A stretch of DNA of 64,000 bases from Gilvimarinus sp. DA14 (GCF_024204685.1 NZ_CP100350.1:186001-250000), one strand, 5' to 3'; positions 10,081 through 20,009 are shown, counted from the first letter of the stretch. A program made the numbers and translations. The notes: generated by a model not told the origin, from the sequence alone.

Positions 10081-10590
10081 ATGATTACTAAAGCAATGAA
10101 ACAGGGTCTGACTTTTGCGTTTGTTATGGCATTTTTGGTGGGTTGTTCCAGCACCGACACCAAAACTGACGATGCCGACACTGGCGCAAATGGCGGTGGC
10201 GTAACCACCGGCACTGCAGATGGCGGCACCTTGGGTTCCAGCGACGGCTCGCAAGACGGTATGCAAGATCTGGAAACCATTATTTACTTCGACTTTGATC
10301 AGGCGGTACTGCAACCTGAAGCTCGCACCTTGTTGCTGGCGCACGCCGAGCAGCTGCGCGGCACCAACACTTCTGTGCGCTTGGAAGGTCACGCTGATGA
10401 GCGCGGTTCGCGCGAGTACAACATGGCTCTGGGCGAGCGTCGTGCCAACGCTGTGCGTGATTTCCTGGTACTGCAAGGTGTAAACCGCAGCAACCTGGAA
10501 GTGATCAGCTACGGTGAAGAGCGTCCTCTGTCTCTGGGTAGCGGTGAGTCAGCCTGGAGCAAAAACCGTCGCGTAGAAATCGACTACTAA
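10081..10590 (+). CDS. pal: peptidoglycan-associated lipoprotein Pal
   Basis: A 169-residue outer-membrane lipoprotein with lipobox LVGC (Cys about residue 22), a Gly/Thr/Asp-rich linker, and an OmpA-like peptidoglycan-binding domain (about 60-169). The domain shows IIYFDFDQAVLQ, GHADERGSREYNMALGERRA and the C-terminal KNRRVEIDY, which include the diaminopimelate-contacting Asp and Arg positions. It tethers the outer membrane to the wall and is gathered at the septum by TolB. A GGAG ribosome-binding site precedes the ATG. Confidence 0.97.
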   Translation: MITKAMKQGLTFAFVMAFLVGCSSTDTKTDDADTGANGGGVTTGTADGGTLGSSDGSQDGMQDLETIIYFDFDQAVLQPEARTLLLAHAEQLRGTNTSVRLEGHADERGSREYNMALGERRANAVRDFLVLQGVNRSNLEVISYGEERPLSLGSGESAWSKNRRVEIDY

Positions 10591-10600
10591 GAGCGTTTGA

Positions 10601-11425
10601 ATGAAGAACCACCTGTTGTTAACGGCCGTTTTCGCGGCCGTTTTCTCTGTCAGTACACAGGCTCAGGTTCAGGTAGTGGACTCCCCGGTGCAGAAAGCAT
10701 CGGGGGCGTCCGCTCCCGCTGCTAACGGCAACCTGAACACCAACCAACAAGCCGAACTTTTCTATCAGCTCCAGACGTTACAGCAAGAAGTGATGAACCT
10801 GCGCGGTCTGGTGGAAGAGCAAGCGTTCGAATTAAAGCGGTTAAAGCAGCAGCGCTTGGACGATTACCTTGATCTGGATCGTCGTATCAGCGCGTTGACC
10901 ACCGGTACTACCCCTGAAACATCTCCTGCGGCAACCTCTTTTACGCCTAGCGGCTCTGCTGCTACGACTGCGCCCGCCGTTGCAGCCGGCAATCCAGAAT
11001 CAGTTTCATCGACTACATCGGTGGCGGCAGCACTGCCTTCTGGTGTCAGCGAAGGTGCCAGTGAAGCTGAAGTTTATGGCGCCGCGTATGATCTGCTCAA
11101 GCAGCGTCAAATCGATGCGTCGGTAGCTGGTTTTAAAGCCCACTTAGAGCGCTTTCCACAGGGCGAGTATGCTTCTAACAGTTACTATTGGCTGGGTGAG
11201 ATTTACCTGCTGAAAAATGACTTGCCTGAAGCGCAGCGCTGGTTCGGCGATTTGCTGGCGGAATTCCCGGACAGCCGTAAGGTGCCGGACGCCCAGTTCA
11301 AATTGGGTAAGGTCTACCACCTGCAGGGGCAAAATGATCGTGCCCAAGAGTTGCTGAATATTGTCGCTGCAAGCAATGCCGATGCGTCGCGCCTAGCGAA
11401 ACAGTATTTACAGGAAAACTTCTAG
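10601..11425 (+). CDS. cpoB: cell division coordinator CpoB (YbgF)
   Basis: A 274-residue periplasmic protein: signal peptide (about 1-21, ending STQAQ), an N-terminal trimerising coiled coil (about 47-88), a Ser/Thr/Ala-rich linker, and C-terminal TPR repeats (about 150-274) seen as AAYDLLKQRQIDASVAGF, YWLGEIYLLKNDLPEA and FKLGKVYHLQGQ. CpoB couples Tol function with PBP1B-driven septal wall synthesis. It starts 10 bases after the pal stop and closes the tol-pal operon. Confidence 0.95.
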   Translation: MKNHLLLTAVFAAVFSVSTQAQVQVVDSPVQKASGASAPAANGNLNTNQQAELFYQLQTLQQEVMNLRGLVEEQAFELKRLKQQRLDDYLDLDRRISALTTGTTPETSPAATSFTPSGSAATTAPAVAAGNPESVSSTTSVAAALPSGVSEGASEAEVYGAAYDLLKQRQIDASVAGFKAHLERFPQGEYASNSYYWLGEIYLLKNDLPEAQRWFGDLLAEFPDSRKVPDAQFKLGKVYHLQGQNDRAQELLNIVAASNADASRLAKQYLQENF

Positions 11426-11461
11426 CTTAAAACTTTTAGTTTATTGCGCCACGCTTTGCTG

Positions 11462-11498
11462 GCCGGGGCTTTACCCCGGCTGCGCTTGGTCTTTTTTT
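11462..11498 (+). terminator. probable terminator of the tol-pal operon
   Basis: A 7-bp GC stem (11462-11468 with 11474-11480, loop CTTTA) lies 36 bases after the cpoB stop. A T-run follows at 11492-11498, but about ten bases separate it from the stem, which is looser than a textbook terminator. Confidence 0.5.
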
Positions 11499-11532
11499 AA
11501 TGCTTTAAATCAGCGGTTGCCAAATTGCGGGC

Positions 11533-11785
11533 AAAAAAAAGGCCCACTTATGTGGACCGCGGGTGAACTGTTTTCCGTGTTCGAAACGTGAGCTTGATTC
11601 CTTAGCCCTAGCGTCCTGCTGATATGTCCTTAACCCCTGTCGTGGTTAGCTCGGCGATCCTGTCCGTTGTTGACTATCCCTAAATCCCTGTCTTCCTTGC
11701 TTTTGCTTGTTTTAATCCCTGGCCTGCCTGGCAAAACGTCCTGTGAACCATCCTGGCCCCGTCGGCATCCCTGTAACGTCCCTGT
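11533..11785 (-). ncRNA. CsrB/Rsm-like regulatory small RNA (CsrA/RsmA titrator), candidate
   Basis: Read on the minus strand, about 253 nt carry roughly 13 GGA-type motifs at short intervals. Examples: CAGGGACG (11777-11784), CAGGGATG (11766-11773), CCAGGATGG (11748-11756), CAGGACG (11737-11743), ACAGGGATT (11684-11692), TAGGGATAG (11675-11683), CGGACAGGATCG (11655-11666), AAGGACAT (about 11624-11631) and CAGGACG (11612-11618). This density of AGGA/GGGA motifs is the hallmark of CsrB/CsrC/RsmXYZ RNAs, which sequester the translational repressor CsrA/RsmA. The 3' end is an intrinsic terminator: stem 11541-11547 with 11552-11558, then eight Us. The start near 11785 is inferred from a GATACT -10-like hexamer (11792-11797) and a GacA-type palindrome centred about 65 bases upstream. 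No credible protein frame explains the region. The exact 5' end and family name are unproven. Confidence 0.8.
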
Positions 11786-11841
11786 GAATACAGTATCGTC
11801 CAACTGTAAGGTTTGGAAAAGGCGCTATTTACGCTTCTTTC

Positions 11842-11859
11842 TGTAGGACATTTCCTACA
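11842..11859 (-). promoter_or_regulatory. GacA/UvrY-type upstream activating palindrome
   Basis: A perfect inverted repeat of the form TGTAGG-N6-CCTACA. It matches the established GacA-box pattern TGTAAG-N6-CTTACA with a single symmetrical A-to-G change. Its centre is about -65 relative to the predicted start of the minus-strand GGA-rich RNA, the spacing seen for GacA-controlled rsm genes. It also lies between that RNA and the ppnN stop. Confidence 0.75.
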
Positions 11860-11895
11860 CTGCCATAGCATTATTGCAACGATGTGAAGCTACTG

Positions 11896-13308
11896 TTACA
11901 CAATTCGGTAGCAGGGAGTGTAGTGGCTTCCCGGCAGCTTCATGCGGCCCTGTTGTTGGAATGCGGTCAACAGGGCATCAACCGGTTGCATAATGCTCTG
12001 CTCGCCACTAATTTCGAATAAGCCGTGCTTTTCAATCGCGCGAATCCCTTCTTCTTTTACGTTCCCCGCCACAATGCCGGAAAAGGCTCGTCTAAGATTG
12101 GCCGCCAGGGTGTGGTTGTTCAGGTCGCGGCTTAGCTGCAGGTTGCTCATATTAGTGTGGGTAGGGGCAAACGGCTGCTGAAAGTCCGGCGATATCTTGA
12201 GTTGCCAGTTAAAGTAGTAAGCATCGTCAGTGTTTTTACGAAAGGCCCGCACCGATGCAATCCCCGCAACCATGGCGTGGGCGACGGCTTCAGGGTTATC
12301 GATAATAATCTGGTATTTTTGCTGCGCTTCGGGGCCTAGAGTCGCACCGATAAACTGATCGATTTGGCGAAAGTAATCAGCGGCGCTGGATGGGCCGGTG
12401 AACACTAAAGGGAAGGGCAGTTCACGGTTGTCTGGGTGAAGCAGAATGCCGAGTAAATAGAGGATTTCTTCCGCCGTCCCCGCGCCGCCGGGAAACACCA
12501 CGATGCCATGGCCAGCCCGCACAAAAGCTTCCAGACGCTTCTCGATATCTGGCATGATCGCCAGCTCGTTAACAATAGGGTTGGGCGCTTCGGCGGCGAT
12601 AATACCGGGTTCGGTGATGCCGATATAACGCCCAACGCCCAGACGTTGCTTGGCGTGGCCGATGGTGGCGCCTTTCATCGGACCCTTCATTGCGCCCGGG
12701 CCGCAACCCGTGCAGATATCCAGGCCGCGCAGGCCCATTTGGTAGCCGACTTTTTTAGTGTAGTCGTATTCGCCCATACTGATGGAGTGCCCGCCCCAGC
12801 AGACCACTACATTGGGGTCCACTTTAGGACGAATGATGTCGGCGTTACGCAGCATATGAAACACGGCGTCGGTGGTTGCCTCGGGGGCTGCGCTTTGCAG
12901 TACTCGGCTCAAGCGGTCATCGCTACTGGCAAATATTACGTCGCGCAATACCGCAAACAAGTGCTCGCTGATGCCGCGAATCATTTTGCCATCGACGAAA
13001 GCACTGGCGGGAGCGCCTTTTACATCCAGCTTTATCCCGCGCTCCTCCTGGATCACGCTGATAGCGAAGTCCGGGTAGCGTTCCATCAATTCCTTACCGT
13101 CATCCAGAGAGTTGCCGCAGTTGAGTACCGCGAGCGAACAACTGCGAAACAATTTATAAAGACCGCTTTGGCTGACGTCTAAAAGCTTTGCTACTTCCGC
13201 CTTAGAGAGAATATTCAGTTGGTCTTGCGGCGAGATAATGGCATCGATGGTGTGGTAGGTACCGCTTTCACGATGAGTGTGCTGATAAGGTAACTGACTT
13301 TGAGGCAT
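11896..13308 (-). CDS. ppnN: pyrimidine/purine nucleotide 5'-monophosphate nucleosidase PpnN
   Basis: A 470-residue member of the LOG (Lonely Guy/lysine decarboxylase-like) family, which hydrolyses nucleoside monophosphates to ribose 5-phosphate and free base; the E. coli enzyme (YgdH, 454 residues) is activated by (p)ppGpp. The PGGxGTxxE motif is present as PGGAGTAEE (about residues 274-282). Also visible are the N-terminal domain typical of PpnN and the dinucleotide-like segment CWGGHSISMGEYDYTKKVG. An AGGAAG ribosome-binding site lies about 10 bases before the ATG at 13308. It is convergent with nothing; its 3' end faces the promoter region of the CsrB-like RNA, which is on the same strand. 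Confidence 0.92.
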   Translation of the reverse strand: MPQSQLPYQHTHRESGTYHTIDAIISPQDQLNILSKAEVAKLLDVSQSGLYKLFRSCSLAVLNCGNSLDDGKELMERYPDFAISVIQEERGIKLDVKGAPASAFVDGKMIRGISEHLFAVLRDVIFASSDDRLSRVLQSAAPEATTDAVFHMLRNADIIRPKVDPNVVVCWGGHSISMGEYDYTKKVGYQMGLRGLDICTGCGPGAMKGPMKGATIGHAKQRLGVGRYIGITEPGIIAAEAPNPIVNELAIMPDIEKRLEAFVRAGHGIVVFPGGAGTAEEILYLLGILLHPDNRELPFPLVFTGPSSAADYFRQIDQFIGATLGPEAQQKYQIIIDNPEAVAHAMVAGIASVRAFRKNTDDAYYFNWQLKISPDFQQPFAPTHTNMSNLQLSRDLNNHTLAANLRRAFSGIVAGNVKEEGIRAIEKHGLFEISGEQSIMQPVDALLTAFQQQGRMKLPGSHYTPCYRIV

Positions 13309-13403
13309 AGACTTCTACTTCCTGTTGAACAACTATTCTTTTTGAGTGTAACCCATCTTAATTGGGCGCCGTTGATTAAATTCCAAGAGTGAGCCAGGTC
13401 TAT

Positions 13404-13418
13404 GCACCCATGTGGTGC
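13404..13418 (+). promoter_or_regulatory. NtrC-like enhancer site 1 (urease operon)
   Basis: GCACC-N5-GGTGC, an exact dyad matching the NtrC consensus TGCACC-N5-GGTGCA, with the flanking T also present. Its centre lies about 135 bp upstream of the start predicted from the sigma-54-like element. Confidence 0.65.
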
Positions 13419-13443
13419 TTTTTGTTGCGTTGTTTTCTCGGTA

Positions 13444-13458
13444 GCATCAAAGTGGTGC
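13444..13458 (+). promoter_or_regulatory. NtrC-like enhancer site 2 (urease operon)
   Basis: GCATC-N5-GGTGC, one mismatch from the dyad of site 1 and exactly 40 bp downstream of it (about four helical turns). Its centre is about -95 relative to the predicted start. Paired sites in this range are typical of NtrC-activated promoters such as glnAp2. Confidence 0.55.
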
Positions 13459-13518
13459 GTTTTAACTGGTGGTTGAGAGCGAGATTCCCGACAATACTGA
13501 CCTGTAAGCCAGCTGCGG

Positions 13519-13535
13519 TTGGCATGCTTCTTGTT
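13519..13535 (+). promoter_or_regulatory. sigma-54-like promoter of the urease operon
   Basis: TTGGCATG-CTTC-TTGTT fits the -24/-12 layout YTGGCACG-N4-TTGCW. The -24 GG is intact; the -12 GC is GT, a recognised but weaker variant. Transcription would begin near 13546. That lies after the ATG at 13541, so a downstream ureD start is more likely. Confidence 0.5.
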
Positions 13536-13591
13536 CCCCTATGCCCAACAATAGACCGGGGGTGTCGCCCGGCAAGAAAAGAGAGTTAGCT

Positions 13592-14506
13592 TTGACCTTA
13601 ATTGCCCAGCCAGCGGAGGGTTTAAGTATCCCCTCCCGCGATAGTTCTGCACAAATTTCACGCTCCTGGCTCGCCAGTTTAACGCTGCGCCTGGCGCACA
13701 GAGGTGGGGCTACCCGAGTTACCCGCGCGAAACACCAGGGCCCCCTGCGTGTACAGAGGCCGTTCTATCCTGAAGGCCAATTAGCTCATGTGTATTTGCT
13801 GCATCCACCGGGCGGGTTGGTGGTTGGCGATCAACTGACGTTAGACATGGCCACCGAGAGTGGTGCGCAAGCGCTGGTCACTACGCCCTCGGCGGGGAAG
13901 GTGTATTCGCTAAAGGCGTTGCGTCACAGTAACAAAAGTATCACCCAGGAGCAGACGATCTCTTTACGGGTGGAACCCCACAGCTCACTTGAGTGGTTGC
14001 CGCAAGAGACAATCATTTTTAACGGTGCCAACGCCAGGTTGCATACCCGAGTCGATGCACACAAAGACAGTCGGTTTTGTTTGTGGGATATTGTCTGCTT
14101 GGGGCGTCCCGCTTGCGATGAGACTTTTAACGACGGCGAATTGCTGCAAACCTTAGAAGTGAGTCTGGAGGGGCTGCCTATACTTCGCGAGCGTAACCGC
14201 GTCTGCGGGGGTGATCCAATTATGCAGCAGCCCTGGGGCCTGCAAGGGGCTACCGCGTTTGGCACTATGGTGGCAAAAGTCAGTATCCCTCGCGACGACA
14301 TCGATCAATTACTTGAGCACTTGGCGGCAGAGCACAGCGATCAAGGCGCAAGTTGGGGGATTACGCAAAAGCAGGGCTTGTTGATTGCCCGTTATTTAGG
14401 CCCAAGTGCCGCACAGTGTCGCATTGGTTTTGCGGCTATTTGGGCAGCAATCCGCCCGACTATGATAGGCCGCGAAGCTGTGCAACCGAGAATCTGGAAT
14501 ACGTAA
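13592..14506 (+). CDS. ureD: urease accessory protein UreD
   Basis: Urease maturation protein that joins UreF and UreG on the apo-urease and helps deliver nickel. Family landmarks are [43 protein letters not shown], the [10 protein letters not shown] segment and the W-x-E-x-I core ([13 protein letters not shown]). I place the start at TTG 13592 (304 residues): it has an AAAGAGAG ribosome-binding site 7-8 bases upstream and keeps the usual family length. An in-frame ATG at 13541 has no ribosome-binding site and would precede the predicted sigma-54 start; a GTG at 13562 is a further option. First gene of ureDABCEFG. Confidence 0.9.
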   Translation: MTLIAQPAEGLSIPSRDSSAQISRSWLASLTLRLAHRGGATRVTRAKHQGPLRVQRPFYPEGQLAHVYLLHPPGGLVVGDQLTLDMATESGAQALVTTPSAGKVYSLKALRHSNKSITQEQTISLRVEPHSSLEWLPQETIIFNGANARLHTRVDAHKDSRFCLWDIVCLGRPACDETFNDGELLQTLEVSLEGLPILRERNRVCGGDPIMQQPWGLQGATAFGTMVAKVSIPRDDIDQLLEHLAAEHSDQGASWGITQKQGLLIARYLGPSAAQCRIGFAAIWAAIRPTMIGREAVQPRIWNT

Positions 14507-14523
14507 ACACAGGGGATAGCCAG

Positions 14524-14826
14524 ATGGAATTAAGTCCTAGAGACAAAGATAAGTTGCTGCTGTTTACCGCAGCGTTACTGGCAGAAAGGCGCAAGGCGCG
14601 CGGAGTAAAGCTAAATTACCCCGAAGCTGTGGCCTTGATTAGTGCAGAGATCATGGAGGGAGCGCGCGATGGCAGAACCGTCGCTGAGCTGATGGATTAC
14701 GGTCGTCAGATTTTAACCCGCGACGATGTGATGGACGGTATCGCTGAGATGGTGCATGAGGTGCAGGTGGAAGCCACCTTTCCCGATGGCACCAAGCTTG
14801 TCACTGTACACAACCCAATCGTTTAG
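14524..14826 (+). CDS. ureA: urease subunit gamma
   Basis: A 100-residue subunit starting [20 protein letters not shown], exactly the family length. It contributes to the structural (UreA-UreB-UreC)3 urease trimer that hydrolyses urea to ammonia and carbamate. The conserved [11 protein letters not shown] and [15 protein letters not shown] segments are present. The ATG at 14524 lies 18 bases after the ureD stop; longer upstream readings overlap ureD and lack family homology. ureB starts nine bases after its stop. Confidence 0.97.
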   Translation: MELSPRDKDKLLLFTAALLAERRKARGVKLNYPEAVALISAEIMEGARDGRTVAELMDYGRQILTRDDVMDGIAEMVHEVQVEATFPDGTKLVTVHNPIV

Positions 14827-14834
14827 GAGTCCAC

Positions 14835-15140
14835 ATGATACCCGGTGAATACGATATTAAACCCGGTGAGCACATCCTCAACGAGGGGCGTGCCACGGTG
14901 ACGCTGACTATCGCCAATACGGGCGATCGGCCCATACAGGTGGGGTCGCACTATCATTTTTTTGAAGTCAATCCGGCGCTTAAATTCGATCGCGCCAAAG
15001 CCCGTGGGTATCGTTTAAATATCGCCGCGGGCACGGCAGTTCGATTTGAGCCGGGTCAGGAGCGCGAGATAGAGCTGGTGGAGCTGGCGGGCGATAAAGT
15101 GGTCTACGGATTTCGCGGCCAGGTAATGGGGGAGTTATAA
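14835..15140 (+). CDS. ureB: urease subunit beta
   Basis: A 101-residue subunit starting [19 protein letters not shown] with the family motifs [19 protein letters not shown] and [12 protein letters not shown]. It packs on the catalytic alpha subunit and carries residues near the mobile flap. It is unfused to UreA, the common proteobacterial form. A GGAG site precedes the ATG; ureC follows after one base. Confidence 0.97.
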   Translation: MIPGEYDIKPGEHILNEGRATVTLTIANTGDRPIQVGSHYHFFEVNPALKFDRAKARGYRLNIAAGTAVRFEPGQEREIELVELAGDKVVYGFRGQVMGEL

Positions 15141-15141
15141 A

Positions 15142-16845
<1,704 letters not shown>

Positions 16846-16877
16846 GGCGCCGTTATCAATACTGAGTGGAATAATTT

Positions 16878-17366
16878 ATGTTAGAAGCGTTTAAGGTGGT
16901 CCAGGGCGAGGCGCCCGCAGACTCACCTGTAGTTGAACTTACCTTTGAGCAGCGGCAAAAAAGTCGCTACCGCACCGAGACCGTCTGTGGCCAGTCCTTG
17001 GGATGGTTTGTGGAGCGCGGTCACGTATTGGCTGACGGCGAGTTATTGGAATGCAGCGATGGCACTTTAGTAAAAGTGGTCGCCGCTTTAGAGACCGTTA
17101 GCAACGTGGTATGCGATGATCGCCGCCAGCTCGCAAGGGTGGCTTATCATTTAGGCAATCGCCATGTGCCCTTGCAAGTGGGTGACAATTTTGTTCGCTA
17201 CCAGCACGATCATGTGCTGGATATTATGGTGCAAGGTTTGGGGCAACAAGTCAGTTGTGAACAGCAGCCGTTTAATCCAGAAAACGGCGCCTATCACGGC
17301 GGCTCCCACGGCCATTCACACAGCCACAGTCATGGCCACGATCATTCCCACTCTGAGGCCGTGTAG
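16878..17366 (+). CDS. ureE: urease accessory nickel chaperone UreE
   Basis: A 162-residue nickel metallochaperone. The N-terminal peptide-binding domain is followed by the metal-binding domain containing YHLGNRHVPLQV and RYQHDHVLD. The last 22 residues are extremely His-rich (alternating G/S-H), as in enteric UreE, and give several extra nickel sites. It passes nickel to UreG. The ureF start follows after three bases. Confidence 0.95.
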   Translation: MLEAFKVVQGEAPADSPVVELTFEQRQKSRYRTETVCGQSLGWFVERGHVLADGELLECSDGTLVKVVAALETVSNVVCDDRRQLARVAYHLGNRHVPLQVGDNFVRYQHDHVLDIMVQGLGQQVSCEQQPFNPENGAYHGGSHGHSHSHSHGHDHSHSEAV

Positions 17367-17369
17367 AAA

Positions 17370-18041
17370 GTGGTCCAGGCATCACTGTTACACTTGCTGC
17401 ACCTTGTTAGCCCGGCATTGCCCGTGGGAGCCTATGCCTATTCCCAGGGGCTTGAGTATGCGGTTGAAGAGGGGTGGCTAAACGGCGACGATGCGCTCGC
17501 CGATTGGTTGGAAAATATTATGGCGCAGTCGCTGGCCTATTTGGACGTGCCTGTGCTGCGGCGTTGTTACAGCGCCTGGCAAGAAAAGGATCTGGCAGCG
17601 GTAAACCACTGGAATCATGTCACCCGCGCGTGCCGGGAAACCTCTGAGTTATTGCTGGAGGATGAACAGCTCGGACAGGCTTTGAACCGCCTGTTGGTGT
17701 CTTTACAAGTGCCCGACAGCGAGCCCGCGCTTTATCAGGCCACACCTTGTTTTGTCAGTCAGTTTGCTTTGGCGGGGATGCATTGGCAAATCGATATTGA
17801 CGAGCTGGCCCAGGGGTTTGTCTGGAGCTGGTTGGAAAATCAGGTCGCTGCTGCCACTAAAATTGTGCCCTTGGGGCAAACTCATGCTCAGCAATTGCTG
17901 ATCCAGTTAATGCCGGCCGTGTCGGCGACCTGCGAGCGAGCAAAAGCGGTGAGTGATGACGAAGTGGGCTTGAGTTTGCCGGGGCTGGCTATGGCGTCTT
18001 GCCTGCATGAGCGTCAGTACACGCGTCTGTTTCGCTCCTAA
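17370..18041 (+). CDS. ureF: urease accessory protein UreF
   Basis: A 223-residue all-helical protein that bridges UreD and UreG and gates GTP hydrolysis during nickel insertion. Landmarks are SPALPVGAYAYSQGLEYAVE near the N-terminus and KIVPLGQTHAQQLL in the second half. It uses a GTG start at 17370 preceded by the end of ureE. The downstream ureG has its own ribosome-binding site after a 33-base gap. Confidence 0.95.
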   Translation: MVQASLLHLLHLVSPALPVGAYAYSQGLEYAVEEGWLNGDDALADWLENIMAQSLAYLDVPVLRRCYSAWQEKDLAAVNHWNHVTRACRETSELLLEDEQLGQALNRLLVSLQVPDSEPALYQATPCFVSQFALAGMHWQIDIDELAQGFVWSWLENQVAAATKIVPLGQTHAQQLLIQLMPAVSATCERAKAVSDDEVGLSLPGLAMASCLHERQYTRLFRS

Positions 18042-18074
18042 TAGTAAAAATTTAATTAAGTTGAGAGAGTAACT

Positions 18075-18692
18075 ATGAAAAAACCAACTTTGCGTCTGGG
18101 TATCGGCGGGCCCGTTGGCTCAGGGAAAACTGCGCTGGTGAAAACCCTGTGTGCGCACCTGAAGAATAAATACAACATCGCCGTCATCACCAATGATATT
18201 TACACTCGCGAAGACGCCGAGTTTCTGCAGCGTCATCAAGCGCTGGATGACGATCGAATTATTGGTGTAGAAACCGGGGGGTGCCCCCATACCGCGATTC
18301 GCGAAGATGCTTCGATGAATTTGTCGGCGGTGGCGGAGTTGCAAAATCGCCATGAAGGTCTGGATGTGGTGCTGATTGAAAGTGGTGGGGATAATCTCGC
18401 GGCGACCTTTAGCCCCGAGCTGTCTGATCTTACTCTCTACGTCATTGATGTATCTGCAGGCGATAAAATTCCCCGCAAAGGCGGGCCGGGCATTACCAAA
18501 TCAGATTTGTTGATTATCAATAAAATTGATTTGGCACCGCTTGTTGGCGCTGATTTGGATGTAATGGATCGCGATGCACGTAAAATGCGCGGTGAAAAGC
18601 CATTCTTATTCACTAACTTAAAAGATGAAACTGGCGTTGCAGAAGTTATCGCCTTTATTGAAAAGGCCGGAATGTTAACCAGCGCGGCTTAA
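18075..18692 (+). CDS. ureG: urease accessory GTPase UreG
   Basis: A 205-residue SIMIBI-class GTPase that dimerises around Ni and, with UreDF, delivers it to the active site. Visible motifs: P-loop [10 protein letters not shown] (about 9-18), the Cys-Pro-His nickel motif in [12 protein letters not shown] (about 72-83), [15 protein letters not shown], and the guanine-specificity NKID (about 153-156). A GAGAG ribosome-binding site precedes the ATG. It is followed by a small gene in the same orientation before the terminator. Confidence 0.97.
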   Translation: MKKPTLRLGIGGPVGSGKTALVKTLCAHLKNKYNIAVITNDIYTREDAEFLQRHQALDDDRIIGVETGGCPHTAIREDASMNLSAVAELQNRHEGLDVVLIESGGDNLAATFSPELSDLTLYVIDVSAGDKIPRKGGPGITKSDLLIINKIDLAPLVGADLDVMDRDARKMRGEKPFLFTNLKDETGVAEVIAFIEKAGMLTSAA

Positions 18693-18716
18693 ATTTTTGC
18701 AATGAGGAAAGTAGAA

Positions 18717-18944
18717 ATGAAAAAGTGTTACTCCGTCTTAATGACTTTATTGGTTACTGTTTTCTCGCTTATGGCGAACGCTCACCCGCACCACGACGAA
18801 CACACAGCCGACCATATCCACTTTTCTGTAGGAAGCTTTGCTTTAGTGGCTTTTATGTTGGTGGGCTACTGGGTGGTTTCTCGGTATCTGCGCGGTCGCA
18901 ATGACGAACGCAGCAGTAAAGTCCGCGATAATAACGACCACTAA
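18717..18944 (+). CDS. small His-rich single-pass membrane protein linked to urease
   Basis: A 75-residue protein: a signal-like hydrophobic segment (about 6-22) ending MANAHPHH, a short His/Asp cluster (PHHDEHTADHIH), one transmembrane helix (about 40-58, VALVAF-type), and a basic/acidic tail. The ATG at 18717 is preferred over 18702 because a GAGGAAAG ribosome-binding site lies between them. The mature N-terminus after the signal resembles the HP-x-H start of HupE/UreJ nickel permeases, but the protein is far too short to be one. It lies between ureG and the operon terminator, so a role in nickel or urea handling is a guess from position. No family recognised. Confidence 0.6.
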   Translation: MKKCYSVLMTLLVTVFSLMANAHPHHDEHTADHIHFSVGSFALVAFMLVGYWVVSRYLRGRNDERSSKVRDNNDH

Positions 18945-18952
18945 GCACAAAG

Positions 18953-18980
18953 CGCGAGGCGAATATCCGCCTCGCGTTTT
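18953..18980 (+). terminator. intrinsic terminator of the urease operon
   Basis: A perfect 9-bp stem (18953-18961 with 18968-18976) followed by TTTT, nine bases after the small membrane-protein stop. It also sits just past the convergent reductase gene and may act in both directions. Confidence 0.85.
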
Positions 18981-18995
18981 CGGCGGCTTAATTTC

Positions 18996-20009
18996 CTACT
19001 TTACGATTGCGTCTATCGCCGAAATTTCCTCACGGCTGAAGTCCAGTTTAGCCAGCGCCGCTACAGAATCCTCTATTTGTTCCACTCGGCTGGCGCCGAT
19101 AATCGCGCTGGTAACGGTTTTGTTATGCAGAACCCACGCGATCGCCATTTGTGCAAGCGTTTGCCCCCGTTGGTTCGCAAGCTCGTTAAGCTCGCGTATT
19201 TTCTCAATGGTTTGCTCACTGATATCGGTCTCGCTCAGATAAATCTGGTCGGCCCGGGCGGCACGTGAGTCTTTGGGGATGCCGCCGAGGTATTTATTGG
19301 TAAGCATGCCTTGGGATAAAGGGGAAAAAACAATCGCGCCCACGCCTTCTTCATCCAGCACATTGGTGAGTCCGTCTTCAATCCAGCGGTCGAATAAATT
19401 GTAACGCGGCTGGTGAATTAACAGCGGTGTGCCCAGCTCTTTTAAAATGGCCGCGGCTTTGCGGGTTTGCTCCGGTGAGTAGCTGGAAATACCGGCGTAG
19501 AGTGCGCGGCCTGACCGTACAATATAGTCCAGTGCACCCATGGTTTCTTCCAGTGGAGTATCAGGATCCATGCAATGGGAGTAGAAAATATCAAAATACT
19601 CGACGCCGCAACGTTTTAAACTCTGGTCGCAGCTGGCGACCAGATACTTACGCGAGCCGCCGATACCGTAGGGGCCGGGCCACATATCATAGCCGGCTTT
19701 GCTGGAGATGATCATTTCATCGCGGTAGCGATTTAGGCCCTCGGCCATAACCTGGCCAAAGGTGGACTCGGCCGAACCATAGTTGGGGCCATAGTTATTA
19801 GCCAAATCGAAGTGGGTAATACCGAGGTCGAATGCACGGTGCAGCATGGTGCGGGCATTTGCCAGAGAGTCGACGGCGCCGAAGTTTTGCCATAGGCCCA
19901 AGGACAAGCGCGGGAGCAGCAGGCCACTTTTACCGCAACGCTGAAAGGGCATGTTGCTATAACGTGATGGGTCGGCGCGGTAGAGGGGGTTGGGTTCGTG
20001 GGTAATCAT
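18996..20009 (-). CDS. aldo/keto reductase, YghZ/Gpr type
   Basis: A 337-residue (alpha/beta)8 NADPH-dependent reductase of the AKR14 group, like E. coli YghZ (L-glyceraldehyde 3-phosphate reductase, methylglyoxal detoxification). Visible motifs: the catalytic Tyr in DLANNYGPNYGSAE (about residues 67-80), the Lys in IISSKAGYDMWPGPYG, the catalytic His in FYSHCMDPD, and the NADPH-binding C-terminal ASRVEQIEDSV. The family's GSRKYL insertion is present. It is a single-gene unit, convergent with the urease operon. Substrate is inferred from family only. Confidence 0.88.
   Translation of the reverse strand: MITHEPNPLYRADPSRYSNMPFQRCGKSGLLLPRLSLGLWQNFGAVDSLANARTMLHRAFDLGITHFDLANNYGPNYGSAESTFGQVMAEGLNRYRDEMIISSKAGYDMWPGPYGIGGSRKYLVASCDQSLKRCGVEYFDIFYSHCMDPDTPLEETMGALDYIVRSGRALYAGISSYSPEQTRKAAAILKELGTPLLIHQPRYNLFDRWIEDGLTNVLDEEGVGAIVFSPLSQGMLTNKYLGGIPKDSRAARADQIYLSETDISEQTIEKIRELNELANQRGQTLAQMAIAWVLHNKTVTSAIIGASRVEQIEDSVAALAKLDFSREEISAIDAIVK

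Noticed and set aside
11680-11871. A 63-codon minus-strand frame in the tol-pal/ppnN gap
   Set aside because: It overlaps the GacA palindrome and the GGA-rich RNA, has no family features, and its codons are just the RNA's repeated motif. The RNA explains the sequence better.
13541-13591. ATG at 13541 as the ureD start
   Set aside because: It lacks a ribosome-binding site and would lie upstream of the start predicted from the sigma-54-like element; kept as an alternative only.
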